From Deltaproteobacteria bacterium (GTDB lineage Bacteria > Desulfobacterota_C > Deferrisomatia > Deferrisomatales > JACRMM01): a stretch of DNA of 7,487 bases. Of the stretch, positions 1-6,593 are shown piece by piece. The DNA lies in contig JACRCS010000985.1 of the NCBI GenBank assembly GCA_016218905.1, positions 1-7,487 of the forward strand, read 5' to 3'. Below the pieces are notes generated by a model. It did no database searches. It was given only the letters and a program-made list of their open reading frames with translations, and had not been told where the DNA came from. The position numbers and the translations under genes were made by a program. How positions within the stretch are numbered: the stretch's first letter is position 1; each line of letters opens with the position of its first letter.

Positions 1-1774
1 TCGCCGTCAGCACCGACGCGATGTTGTCCGCGTCGGCGTACTTCAGGTAGTAGACGTTGATCTTGCCGCTCCCCTTCTGCGCCTCCACGTCCAGGATCTG
101 GATCATCCGCTTCATATCCTGGAGCGTCGTCGGGTCGGCGATGATGATGAGCGAGTTCGTCCGGGAGTCCGGGATGATCTTCGGCACGGCGGCTTCGCCC
201 CCGACCGGGGCCGCACCGGGAGCCGGGGTGCCGGCTGCCGCAGGACCTCTCCTCGGCACCGCCGGGCTGGCCGCCCTCGCCTTCTCGGCAAAAGCCTGCA
301 GGAGGAGCTTCGCCACCGTCTCCGCCGAGGCGTACTGGATCCGGACGGTCTCGAGGACCGTCTCCTGGGTCTCCACGTCGAAGGCCGTGAGGATCTCCTG
401 GAGGCGTTCGATGTTGTTGTAGGCATCGGTGATGATCAGCGAGTTCGTCGGCGCGTACGGGACGACAGACCCGTCCTTCGAAACGAGCGGCGCCAGGATG
501 CTCGCCGCCACCGAGGCATCGATGTACCGCAGGCGCAGGATCCGGGTGACGTAGCGGTCCCCGGGCGGCGCGGCGTCCCGGATGGTCTCGATGCTCGTCT
601 GCTTCGCGTCGCGCGTGGCCACGATCTTCAAGACCTTGCCGGTGGGCACGACGGTGAAGCCCTTCACCTCGAGGATGGCCTGGAAGACCTGGTACGCCTC
701 TTCGATCGTGAGCTGGCTCGGGCTGATGACGGTGATCTTGCCCCGGACCTTCTCGTCGAGGATGAAGTTCCTCCCCGTGAGGTCGGAGATGAACTTCACC
801 ACCTGCTCGATCTCGGCGTCCTTGAAGTTCATCGTGACCTTGCGGGCCTGGCCCGGGCCCTGAGTCGCCTGGGCCTGCGCCTGGCCTTGGGGCTGTGGCA
901 GCCGCCTCCCGGGGAGGCGCCGCGGGCCGGATTCGGGAGCCTCGAGAGCCGGAGCCTGGGCCTCGGGGGCGGCCTGCCCCACCGGAGGTTGCGCCGTCCC
1001 GGGGGCGCCGGGGACGGCCCCGGGGGCCTCCTGACCACGTTCGGCCGGAGCCGTCGGCGCCGCTCCGCCCACGGCCGTCGGCGGGAGAGCGGAGGCCCCG
1101 GGGGTGGGAGAGACCGGCCTTGCCGGCTGCGGCAACGGCGAGACGCCCGGCGACGGCACCGCGGGGACTGGCGCGGCGGGACTCGCCTGCGCCCCCGGAA
1201 GCGGCGCTACCGGCGCGGGCGCGGGCGGAAGAGTCGGGACCGGCGGAGTTGCGACCGCTCCGGGAGACGGCGTCACCGGCTGGGGCGACGGCGCGGGCGC
1301 TCCAGGAGGCGGCATGACCGGCTCGGGCGACGGCGCCACCGCTTCGGGTGTGGGCGCAACGGGCTGGGGCGCGGGCGTCACCGCTCCGGGTGCGGGCGCG
1401 GCGGGCTGGGGCGAGGGCGCTACCGCTCCGGGTGCGGGCGCGGCGGGCTGGGGCGAGGGCGCTACCGCTCCGGGTGTGGGCGCGGCGGGCTGGGGCAAGG
1501 GCGCCACGGTCCCGGGTGCCGGCGCGACGGGCTGAGGTGAAGGCGCGGCCGCTCCAGCCGGCGGCGCCGTGGCCTCGGGGGCCTGCGCCTCGGGAAGCGG
1601 AGTCGACTCGACGGGCGGCCGCGGCTGCCCGGGCTCCGACGAGATGGGCGGAGCCGGAGCTTCCCGCTCGACGCCCGGGGGCGCGGCGCGACCCTCCCGG
1701 ACGGCTGCCGGAAACGCCCAGAAGACGAGCAAGACACCGAACATGCGCATCAGCGGTCGAGTGCGGCGCGCCAT
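1..1774 (-). CDS. gspD: Type II secretion system secretin GspD, N-terminal 591 residues (3' end outside window)
   Basis: Outer-membrane secretin through which the type II secretion system releases folded periplasmic proteins. The minus-strand frame is open from ATG 1774 to the window edge. It reads a basic, hydrophobic signal peptide (about residues 1-30; MARRTRPLMRMFGVLLVFWA), then a Pro/Ala-rich low-complexity stretch (about 31-311), then the periplasmic ring domains. N0 starts near 313 (KVTMNFKDAEIEQVVKFI) and contains GRNFILDEKVRGKITV. N1 starts near 407 (RYVTRILRLRYIDASVAA) and contains TNSLIITD. N2 (about 472-567) carries a Pro/Ala/Gly loop at 503-529 before SRTNSLIIIADP. N3 begins at 571 and is cut off; the secretin barrel is not visible. 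Start choice: AAGGAG lies 5 bp before ATG 1774, whereas the in-frame ATG at 1792 has no ribosome site. The gene follows gspC after 87 bp and is probably co-transcribed. Usual GspD proteins lack such a long N-terminal linker. Confidence 0.93.
   Translation of the reverse strand, partial: MARRTRPLMRMFGVLLVFWAFPAAVREGRAAPPGVEREAPAPPISSEPGQPRPPVESTPLPEAQAPEATAPPAGAAAPSPQPVAPAPGTVAPLPQPAAPTPGAVAPSPQPAAPAPGAVAPSPQPAAPAPGAVTPAPQPVAPTPEAVAPSPEPVMPPPGAPAPSPQPVTPSPGAVATPPVPTLPPAPAPVAPLPGAQASPAAPVPAVPSPGVSPLPQPARPVSPTPGASALPPTAVGGAAPTAPAERGQEAPGAVPGAPGTAQPPVGQAAPEAQAPALEAPESGPRRLPGRRLPQPQGQAQAQATQGPGQARKVTMNFKDAEIEQVVKFISDLTGRNFILDEKVRGKITVISPSQLTIEEAYQVFQAILEVKGFTVVPTGKVLKIVATRDAKQTSIETIRDAAPPGDRYVTRILRLRYIDASVAASILAPLVSKDGSVVPYAPTNSLIITDAYNNIERLQEILTAFDVETQETVLETVRIQYASAETVAKLLLQAFAEKARAASPAVPRRGPAAAGTPAPGAAPVGGEAAVPKIIPDSRTNSLIIIADPTTLQDMKRMIQILDVEAQKGSGKINVYYLKYADADNIASVLTA
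1257..1550 (-). repeat. Seven tandem 42-bp repeats inside gspD encoding a 14-residue Pro/Ala unit
   Basis: Copies begin at 1257, 1299, 1341, 1383, 1425, 1467 and 1509 on the plus strand. A degenerate eighth copy may follow at 1551. On the coding strand each unit reads approximately APSPQPAAPAPGAV (residues about 76-173 of GspD). The copies at 1383 and 1425 are identical over all 42 bp, and that at 1467 differs from them at four positions. The outer copies are more diverged. The period is a multiple of three, so gain or loss of copies keeps the frame. The near-identical central units suggest recent duplication and possible copy-number variation between strains. Confidence 0.95.
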
Positions 1775-1779
1775 CCGTG

Positions 1780-1785
1780 CTCCTT
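1780..1785 (-). promoter_or_regulatory. Ribosome binding site that decides the gspD start
   Basis: AAGGAG on the minus strand ends 5 bp before ATG 1774. An in-frame ATG lies six codons upstream at 1792, but this AAGGAG would then be inside the coding sequence and nothing similar precedes 1792. This favours 1774. Confidence 0.7.
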
Positions 1786-1861
1786 GTTCCATCAGCGTGC
1801 GAGATCCGGCGGCAGTGCCCGGGCCCCTGGGAGAAGTCCTCCGAAGGTCGGACGCTCTGCG

Positions 1862-2884
1862 CTAGTGGATCTCGTAGTTCAAACTCTTGGTCGTGCCTCT
1901 CCGGCTTACGACGACCGTCAGCCGCGTTTCGTTCTGGAGAAGCTGGTACGCCTGATACGCCTGTTCGGGGGCGTTGATCTCCATGCCGTTGATCTGCTTC
2001 ACCACGTCGCCGTTCTGAAGCCCGATCTTGGCGAAGAGGCTTCCGGGCCGGATCGCGAAGATCTTGAAACCGTCGGGCTGGCCGTTCTCGAAGTTGGGCA
2101 CAACGCGGACCTGCGACATGAGCGAGCCCATATCCGACCGCAGCGCCTCGACCTCCTTATTGTCGAGGGCCCAATGGTCTTCGGAGACCTGCCGGACGGT
2201 ATCCTTGGCGCCGGCCGCGGGCGCGGGCGTCGGCGTCGGCGTCGGCTTGGCCTCGGAGGGAAGGGTACGTTCCGCGCCGGTGGCGAGCCTACGCCCCCTC
2301 GCAGCGGCGCCCGCCGTCGCGATCGCGCCGCCGCCCCGAAGCGGTCTCGCGTCGAAGAGAGGAAACTCTTCCGTGCGGCCTCTCCAGTCCACGAGGATCC
2401 GGTCGGATCGCACCTCCGCGAGCAGGGCGCCGGGAACGATCTCCTCCTTCTCCTTGACCACCCGCAGGTCCGCCCCCCCGCCGGAAGAGACCAGGGCGAA
2501 GGAACGCCCTGCGTCCACGACCGCCGTCCCGATCACCTTCAGCTCGAGCACCGGCTCCGGAGGCGGAGGAGGAGGCGGCGGCGGGAGAGGAGGAGGAGGA
2601 GGCAGCACGGGGGGGGCCACCACGACGGCCGGTGCCGGCGGCGGAGGAGGCGGCGGCGTGGGGCGCGAGTTGAAGAGGTTGCGCTCGGTGATGACCCGAT
2701 AGTCGGAGAGGGTCTCCAGCCCCGCGGCCGGCGCCGCGGGTCCCAGGCGCCTCAACGTCGTCTCCTCGATGACCCAGAGTTTCTTCGCCAGGAGGAGAGC
2801 GGCCAGCCGCGCAGAGAGGTATGACCCGCCAGCCAGGAAAAGGAGCGTCGCGACCCAGGAAATTCTTACCAGATGAGTTCGCAT
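1862..2884 (-). CDS. gspC: Type II secretion system inner-membrane protein GspC
   Basis: GspC links the inner-membrane assembly platform to the N0 domain of the GspD secretin and helps select substrates. The 340-residue product has one membrane segment (about 9-33; VATLLFLAGGSYLSARLAAL), then the conserved lead-in DYRVITERNLFNS (61-73). A polyproline spacer (77-111) includes runs of seven and nine prolines. The homology region follows (about 112-180; LKVIGTAVVDAGRSFALV, then DRILVDWRGRTEEF), then a Pro/Thr linker (213-224). A C-terminal PDZ domain (about 260-340) contains GFKIFAIRPGSLFAKIGLQN and GDVVKQINGMEI. An upstream in-frame ATG at 2935 would add 17 residues ahead of the normal short cytoplasmic tail. 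ATG 2884 is preferred: GGAAG lies 6 bp before it and the topology fits. The gene heads the operon with gspD and is divergent from the phosphoribosyltransferase gene. Confidence 0.93.
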   Translation of the reverse strand: MRTHLVRISWVATLLFLAGGSYLSARLAALLLAKKLWVIEETTLRRLGPAAPAAGLETLSDYRVITERNLFNSRPTPPPPPPPAPAVVVAPPVLPPPPPLPPPPPPPPPEPVLELKVIGTAVVDAGRSFALVSSGGGADLRVVKEKEEIVPGALLAEVRSDRILVDWRGRTEEFPLFDARPLRGGGAIATAGAAARGRRLATGAERTLPSEAKPTPTPTPAPAAGAKDTVRQVSEDHWALDNKEVEALRSDMGSLMSQVRVVPNFENGQPDGFKIFAIRPGSLFAKIGLQNGDVVKQINGMEINAPEQAYQAYQLLQNETRLTVVVSRRGTTKSLNYEIH

Positions 2885-2905
2885 TCTATCTTCCGCATCC
2901 GCGGT

Positions 2906-2935
2906 AGCATACGCGAACGCGTAAAGGAGGCGCAA
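2906..2935 (-). promoter_or_regulatory. Candidate sigma70-type promoter for gspC-gspD
   Basis: On the minus strand, TTGCGC (2935-2930) is followed after 18 bp by TATGCT (2911-2906), 21 bp before the gspC ATG. The match to TTGACA/TATAAT is only partial (3 and 4 of 6), and promoters of this organism are unknown. A second -10-like hexamer, TATACT, lies at 3014-3009 on the same strand but has no -35 at good spacing. This is an inference from spacing and position. Confidence 0.3.
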
Positions 2936-2970
2936 GGCACAGTGCTGGGAGAACGCTGACTTAGCGGGTC

Positions 2971-2996
2971 ACACCGGCTGCACCGGCACCCGGTGT
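2971..2996. repeat. Intergenic inverted repeat between the divergent gspC and phosphoribosyltransferase genes
   Basis: ACACCGG (2971-2977) and CCGGTGT (2990-2996) are perfect 7-bp inverted arms separated by 12 bp that contain a third CACCGG. It lies in the only non-coding control region shared by the two divergent genes, so it could be an operator or a chance GC-rich stem. No T-tract follows on either strand, so it is not an obvious terminator. Confidence 0.4.
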
Positions 2997-3075
2997 CGAA
3001 CGCCCAAAAGTATACGGATGTGTGTGCAGGCGCAAGGGCCAATCCTCCGACCCAGCGGACCCGGCGGACTCTATC

Positions 3076-3105
3076 TTGACGCTCCCTCCGGCTCACTGGT
3101 ACATA
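3076..3105 (+). promoter_or_regulatory. Candidate sigma70-type promoter for the nicotinate phosphoribosyltransferase gene
   Basis: TTGACG (3076-3081, 5 of 6 to consensus) is followed after 18 bp by TACATA (3100-3105, weak). This would give a leader of about 35 nt before ATG 3148. The -35 is good and the -10 poor. The assignment rests on position and sequence only. Confidence 0.35.
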
Positions 3106-3147
3106 GCCGCATCGCCGCCACCGGCGGGGCGGGATCCGGAGCAGAGC

Positions 3148-4506
3148 ATGACGAGCACCGAGCGGCGCCGCGAACTGTTGACCGACCTCTACGAGCTCAC
3201 GATGGCGGCCGCGTACCACCACCGCCGGATGTTCGGCCGGGCGACTTTCAGCCTCTTCATTCGCAAGTATCCCCTCCACCGGAGCTACTTCGTGAACGCG
3301 GGGATCCAGGAGGTCCTCTCGTACCTGGAGGAGTTCCGGTTCCATCCGGAAGACCTCGCCTATCTCGAGACGCTCGGCCTCTTCTCCCCCGACTTCCTCG
3401 ACTACCTCAGCGCGCGGCGCTTCACCGGCGACGTCTTCGCGATCCCCGAGGGGAGGCTCTTCTTCCAGGCCGAGCCGGTGCTGGAGATCAGCGCGCCGAT
3501 CATCGAGGCCCAGATCGTCGAGACGTTCGTGCTGAACGCGATGAACTTCCAGACGACGATCGCGACGAAGGCAGCCCGCTGCGTCTGGGCCGCCGAAGGC
3601 CGAAGGGTCGTGGACTTCGCGCTCCGCCGGACGCAGGGGTTCGACGCCGGCCTCAAGGTCGCGCGGGCATCCTTCATCGCCGGTTTCGACGCCACCAGCA
3701 ACGTCCTGGCGGGGAAGGAGTACGGGATCCCGGTCTCCGGCACCATGGCCCACTCCTTCGTCTCGAGCTTCCGTTCCGAGCTCGAGGCCTTCCGGGCCTT
3801 CGCGGAAGTCTTTCCGCAGCAGACCGTGCTCCTCATCGACACCTACGATACGCCGCGCGGAGCGCGCAAGGCCGCGCAGGTCGCCAAGGAGCTGCAGAGC
3901 CGGGGCGGAAGGCTCCAGGGCGTGCGGATCGACAGCGGCCGGCTGGCCGACCTCAGCCTGGAGGTCCGGCGGGTGCTGGACGAGTCGGGCCTGTCGCACG
4001 TACCCATCTTCGCCAGCGGAGGCCTCGACGAGTTCCAGGTCGCCGAGCTCGTGGAGCAGGGAGCGCCCTTCGACGGCTTCGGGGTAGGCACGCGCATGGG
4101 CGTCTCTGCGGACGCTCCCTACATGGACATGGCCTACAAGCTCGTCGAGTACCAAGCCAGGCCGCTCCTGAAGCTGAGCACGGGCAAGGTGAGCCTCGCG
4201 GGGGAGAAGCAGATCTTTCGGAGGACCGAGAGAGGCAGGCTCGCCGGCGACGTCATCGGGCGCCGCGCCGAGAAGCTCGGAGGCGAGCCGCTCCTGGACT
4301 GTGTGATGCGCGGCGGCGTCCGCACCCGGCCTGCCGAGCCGCTCTCTGCCGTGCGGGAGCGCTTCCGGGACGAGTTCGACCGCCTCGACGCGAGCTGCAA
4401 GGCCCTCAGGAAGCCCACGATCTACCCCGTCGAGCTCAGCCCGGGCCTGGAAGCCCTCCAGCGCGAGGCGGTCCGGGGCGCCAGGAAGGGCCAGGCCGCC
4501 GAGTAG
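3148..4506 (+). CDS. pncB: Nicotinate phosphoribosyltransferase (NAD salvage)
   Basis: Cytoplasmic enzyme of the Preiss-Handler pathway. It joins nicotinate to PRPP with ATP use, giving nicotinate mononucleotide for NAD synthesis. The 452-residue product shows the family pattern throughout: LLTDLYELTMAAAY (10-23), DFALRRTQGFDAGLKVARAS (156-175), GFDATSNVLAGKEYGIPVSG (179-198), and GTMAHSFVSSF (198-208). In the last, His202 matches the histidine phosphorylated during catalysis. LIDTYDTPRGA (229-239), VRIDSGRLADL (259-269), FASGGLDEF (288-296) and the phosphate-binding GVGTRMGVS (312-320) follow. The central block resembles the longer NAPRT form, including the human enzyme, more than the short E. 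coli PncB. Start: GGAG lies 6 bp before ATG 3148; extension to ATG 3022 adds 42 low-complexity residues that do not resemble the family. It stands alone on the plus strand, with no other NAD gene nearby, and meets the Yip1 gene tail-to-tail. Confidence 0.95.
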   Translation: MTSTERRRELLTDLYELTMAAAYHHRRMFGRATFSLFIRKYPLHRSYFVNAGIQEVLSYLEEFRFHPEDLAYLETLGLFSPDFLDYLSARRFTGDVFAIPEGRLFFQAEPVLEISAPIIEAQIVETFVLNAMNFQTTIATKAARCVWAAEGRRVVDFALRRTQGFDAGLKVARASFIAGFDATSNVLAGKEYGIPVSGTMAHSFVSSFRSELEAFRAFAEVFPQQTVLLIDTYDTPRGARKAAQVAKELQSRGGRLQGVRIDSGRLADLSLEVRRVLDESGLSHVPIFASGGLDEFQVAELVEQGAPFDGFGVGTRMGVSADAPYMDMAYKLVEYQARPLLKLSTGKVSLAGEKQIFRRTERGRLAGDVIGRRAEKLGGEPLLDCVMRGGVRTRPAEPLSAVRERFRDEFDRLDASCKALRKPTIYPVELSPGLEALQREAVRGARKGQAAE

Positions 4507-4516
4507 CGCCGGCCCC

Positions 4517-5050
4517 TCACAAGGGACCCGGTCCCCCGAGGATGACCGCGAGGAGCGCCACCAGGAGGCTCTGGAGGACCCAGCCGATGACGCAGACGAG
4601 GACGGCGCGGAGCGTCGTCTCGTAGTCCAGCGCTTGGCGGACGGCGATCACCATCGTGGCGATCATCCAGACGGCCGCCACGAGAAACGCGAGCCGGCTG
4701 AGCCCCGGGATGAGCCCGAACGCGCGGACCAGGCCCGGAGCGGCGGCGAAGCCGGTCGTCCGCAGGACCTCGGCGTAGTCGGTGCGCGTCTGGGGCTCCG
4801 GCAGGAACCGCGTCCCCACCAGGTACACGATGTAGGCCCAGACGAACCAGCCGACCAGGGCGGAGACGGTCCCGGCCACGAGGCCTTGGAAGCCCGCCCC
4901 CCGCCCAAGGCCTCCGATCCCCGCCGCAACGCTCGCGAGCAAGACCACCCCCAGGGCCTGCCCGAAGGCGTCCCGGTCTCTCTCCACCTCCTCGTAGACG
5001 TTCTTGTCGAGCCGCGCCGCCCGGGTGAGCCGGTCCTGGAAGGTATTCAT
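4517..5050 (-). CDS. Yip1-family multi-pass inner-membrane protein
   Basis: The 177-residue product has a polar N-terminus (MNTFQDRLTRAARLDKNVYE) followed by hydrophobic segments at about 31-49, 53-79, 97-116, 118-138 and 146-172. The layout matches bacterial Yip1 domain proteins, whose N-terminal region ends in a short acidic/basic helix and whose C-terminal part contains a motif like VIAVRQALDYETTLRAVLVC (134-153). The bacterial members have no established reaction, and none is proposed here. Start: GGAG lies 5 bp before ATG 5050. The frame stays open upstream to ATG 5152, but those 34 codons translate a tandem DNA array (GRYGTYGSYGTY-like) and are judged non-coding. The stop is 10 bp from the stop of the convergent phosphoribosyltransferase gene. 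The gene lies downstream of the MFS gene on the same strand after 157 bp, so read-through is possible. Confidence 0.8.
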   Translation of the reverse strand: MNTFQDRLTRAARLDKNVYEEVERDRDAFGQALGVVLLASVAAGIGGLGRGAGFQGLVAGTVSALVGWFVWAYIVYLVGTRFLPEPQTRTDYAEVLRTTGFAAAPGLVRAFGLIPGLSRLAFLVAAVWMIATMVIAVRQALDYETTLRAVLVCVIGWVLQSLLVALLAVILGGPGPL

Positions 5051-5076
5051 GATAGCTCCACGGTGGAGGAAGCTGT

Positions 5077-5157
5077 AAGTCCCATAACTCCCATAAGTCC
5101 CATACCTCCCATAATGGGAATGATGGGGGATGATGGGAATCATGGGATCCATGGGAC
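5077..5157. repeat. Intergenic 9-bp-period array with inverted halves, upstream of the Yip1 gene
   Basis: Four copies of TCCCAT start at 5080, 5089, 5098 and 5107 (units such as AAGTCCCAT, exact 9-bp period). Five copies of the reverse complement ATGGGA, one as ATGGGG, follow at 5114, 5123, 5133, 5142 and 5151 (9-bp period with one 10-bp step). The halves meet head-to-head around 5113, so either strand can fold into a ladder of 6-bp stems separated by small internal loops. The array ends 26 bp before the Yip1 start codon. It has no T-tract and is not a standard terminator. Confidence 0.9.
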
Positions 5158-5207
5158 CCCCGCCATCACCGGCGGCGCGTCCGAGGCTAACAGGGGAACG
5201 AAAGCGG

Positions 5208-6584
5208 TCAAGAACCGGCCCGCAACCTCGCGAGCGAGCAGACGATGCCGAGGCCGCAGAGGAGGCAGAAGGAGACGAGGCCGGTGGTCATGCTGAGGAG
5301 GAAGGCGTCCTGCGTCTCCGGGCTCACGGGCCGGCCCCCCATCAGGACCGAGAGGATGACGTTGATGACCAGCATGCTGACCAGCATGCCGAGCGTGCGC
5401 ATGCTGGAGGCAAGCCCCGACGCGACCCCCAGGTACTTGGGCGGGACGCTGCCCATGATCACGCTCGTGTTGGGCGACGTGAAGAGCGCGAACCCCATCC
5501 CGAGGCAGACGAGGACGAGAAAGAGCACCCAGAGGGGAGTCGAGGCGGACAGCGTCGCCGCGACCCCAAGGCCGAGGGCGCAGACGGCCATCCCTGCCGT
5601 CGCCACCCGCTCGGCCGGGACGCGGTCCGACAGGCGGCCGAAGAGCGGGGAGAAGACGGTCTGCGCCACCGGCTGGATCATGAGGACCAGCCCCGCGTGG
5701 TGGGGCGACATCCCCTTGATGCGCTGGAGGTAGAAGCTGAGGAAGAAGGTCACGCCGAACGTGGCGGCGTAGTTCAGGAGCGCGGCCACGTTGCTCAGCG
5801 TAAAGACGCGGTTTCGCCGCAGCAGGTCGACGTCGAGGACGGGGTACTCGGTCCGGGCCTCCAGGACGAGAAACGCCGCGAGGCTGGCGGAGCCTACCGC
5901 GATGACCGCCCAGGACCACGCGGCCTTGTCCAGGTTGGCCGCACCCGTCACGAGCAGGACGATGGAGAGACCGTAGACGAGGCTCCCCTGCCAGTCGAAG
6001 GGCTCCCCCTTGGCCTCCGCCCACTCGCCCCGCAGGCGCCAGCTGACGAGCAAAAAGGTCACGATCCCCGCCGGGACCGAGACGTAGAAGAGCGAGCGCC
6101 AGCCGAAGGCGCTCACCAGGGCACCGCCGAGGAAGGGACCGCAGGAGAGCCCCGCATACACCGCGGCGACCGAGAAGCCGAGCGCCTTTCCCCTCTCCTG
6201 CGGCGGGTACGTCGCCACCACGATCGCAAAACCCGTCGCCCCCACCATGGCCCCGCCGATCCCCTGCAGGAACCGGAAGGCGATCACCGTCTCCATGGAC
6301 CACGCCCGCGAAAGCAAGGCGCCCACCACCGTAAACACGGCGATACCGGCCTGGAACACGCGGCGGCGGCCGTGGATGTCGCCGAGCCTCCCCATGGCGA
6401 GCAGGAAGATCGAGGTCGAGAGCACGTACGCGGTCTCGACGAGGCCCAGCTGAACGGCCGTGGCCCCGAACTCCTTCCCCATGGTAGGCAGCGCCACCGC
6501 GACGCCCGAAAGCATGAAGGGGAGCAGAAAGCTCGTGAGGCTCACGGAGAAGAGGGCCGCACCGGGAGATACGCGCTGCTGCAT
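5208..6584 (-). CDS. MFS transporter, DHA2 (EmrB/QacA-like) drug:proton antiporter family
   Basis: Inner-membrane exporter, probably of small toxic or signalling compounds in exchange for protons; the substrate cannot be read from sequence. The 458 residues contain many hydrophobic segments, plausibly 12-14 helices as usual for DHA2. The first is at about 10-33 and the last at about 431-452. Motif A (GRLGDIHGRRR, 65-75) lies after helix 2. RFLQGIGGAMVGA (104-116) matches motif B. GLSCGPFLGG (145-154) matches the antiporter motif C of exporters. A second motif-A-like loop, GRLSDRVPAERVATAG, is at 316-331. Start: ATG 6584 is the only candidate that keeps helix 1, because an in-frame stop lies at 6636-6638 with no other start between. 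Its GGAG is only 1 bp from the ATG, so initiation may be weak or unusual. It follows the atp terminator and is likely transcribed separately. No regulator gene is adjacent in the window. Confidence 0.9.
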   Translation of the reverse strand: MQQRVSPGAALFSVSLTSFLLPFMLSGVAVALPTMGKEFGATAVQLGLVETAYVLSTSIFLLAMGRLGDIHGRRRVFQAGIAVFTVVGALLSRAWSMETVIAFRFLQGIGGAMVGATGFAIVVATYPPQERGKALGFSVAAVYAGLSCGPFLGGALVSAFGWRSLFYVSVPAGIVTFLLVSWRLRGEWAEAKGEPFDWQGSLVYGLSIVLLVTGAANLDKAAWSWAVIAVGSASLAAFLVLEARTEYPVLDVDLLRRNRVFTLSNVAALLNYAATFGVTFFLSFYLQRIKGMSPHHAGLVLMIQPVAQTVFSPLFGRLSDRVPAERVATAGMAVCALGLGVAATLSASTPLWVLFLVLVCLGMGFALFTSPNTSVIMGSVPPKYLGVASGLASSMRTLGMLVSMLVINVILSVLMGGRPVSPETQDAFLLSMTTGLVSFCLLCGLGIVCSLARLRAGS

Positions 6585-6593
6585 GCTCCAGTT

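Noticed and set aside
887..1977. Long plus-strand open frames rich in Gly/Arg/Ala opposite gspD
   Set aside because: They are antisense to the GspD Pro/Ala repeats. GC-rich 42-bp repeats keep several frames open, the translation resembles no protein family, and the minus frame gives clear GspD domains.
2923..2959. Strong plus-strand ribosome-site-like AAAGGAGG followed by GTG and a five-codon reading frame (MLGER)
   Set aside because: The spacing of 11 bp is long, the frame is tiny, and it overlaps the gspC promoter candidate on the other strand. A leader peptide cannot be supported.
4507..4540. Possible bidirectional terminator between the convergent genes (GGGACC-C-GGTCCC at 4523-4535)
   Set aside because: The arms leave a one-base loop unless opened, no T-tract is present on either side, and the sequence lies inside the Yip1 C-terminal codons.
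5051..5152. N-terminal extension of the Yip1 protein to ATG 5152
   Set aside because: The added 34 residues are just the translated 9-bp array. ATG 5050 has a well-spaced GGAG and begins with a typical Yip1-protein N-terminus.
5159..5176. Small stem CCGCC/GGCGG near the end of the MFS gene as its terminator
   Set aside because: It is only 5 bp with no T-run on the minus strand; such stems are expected by chance in this GC-rich DNA.
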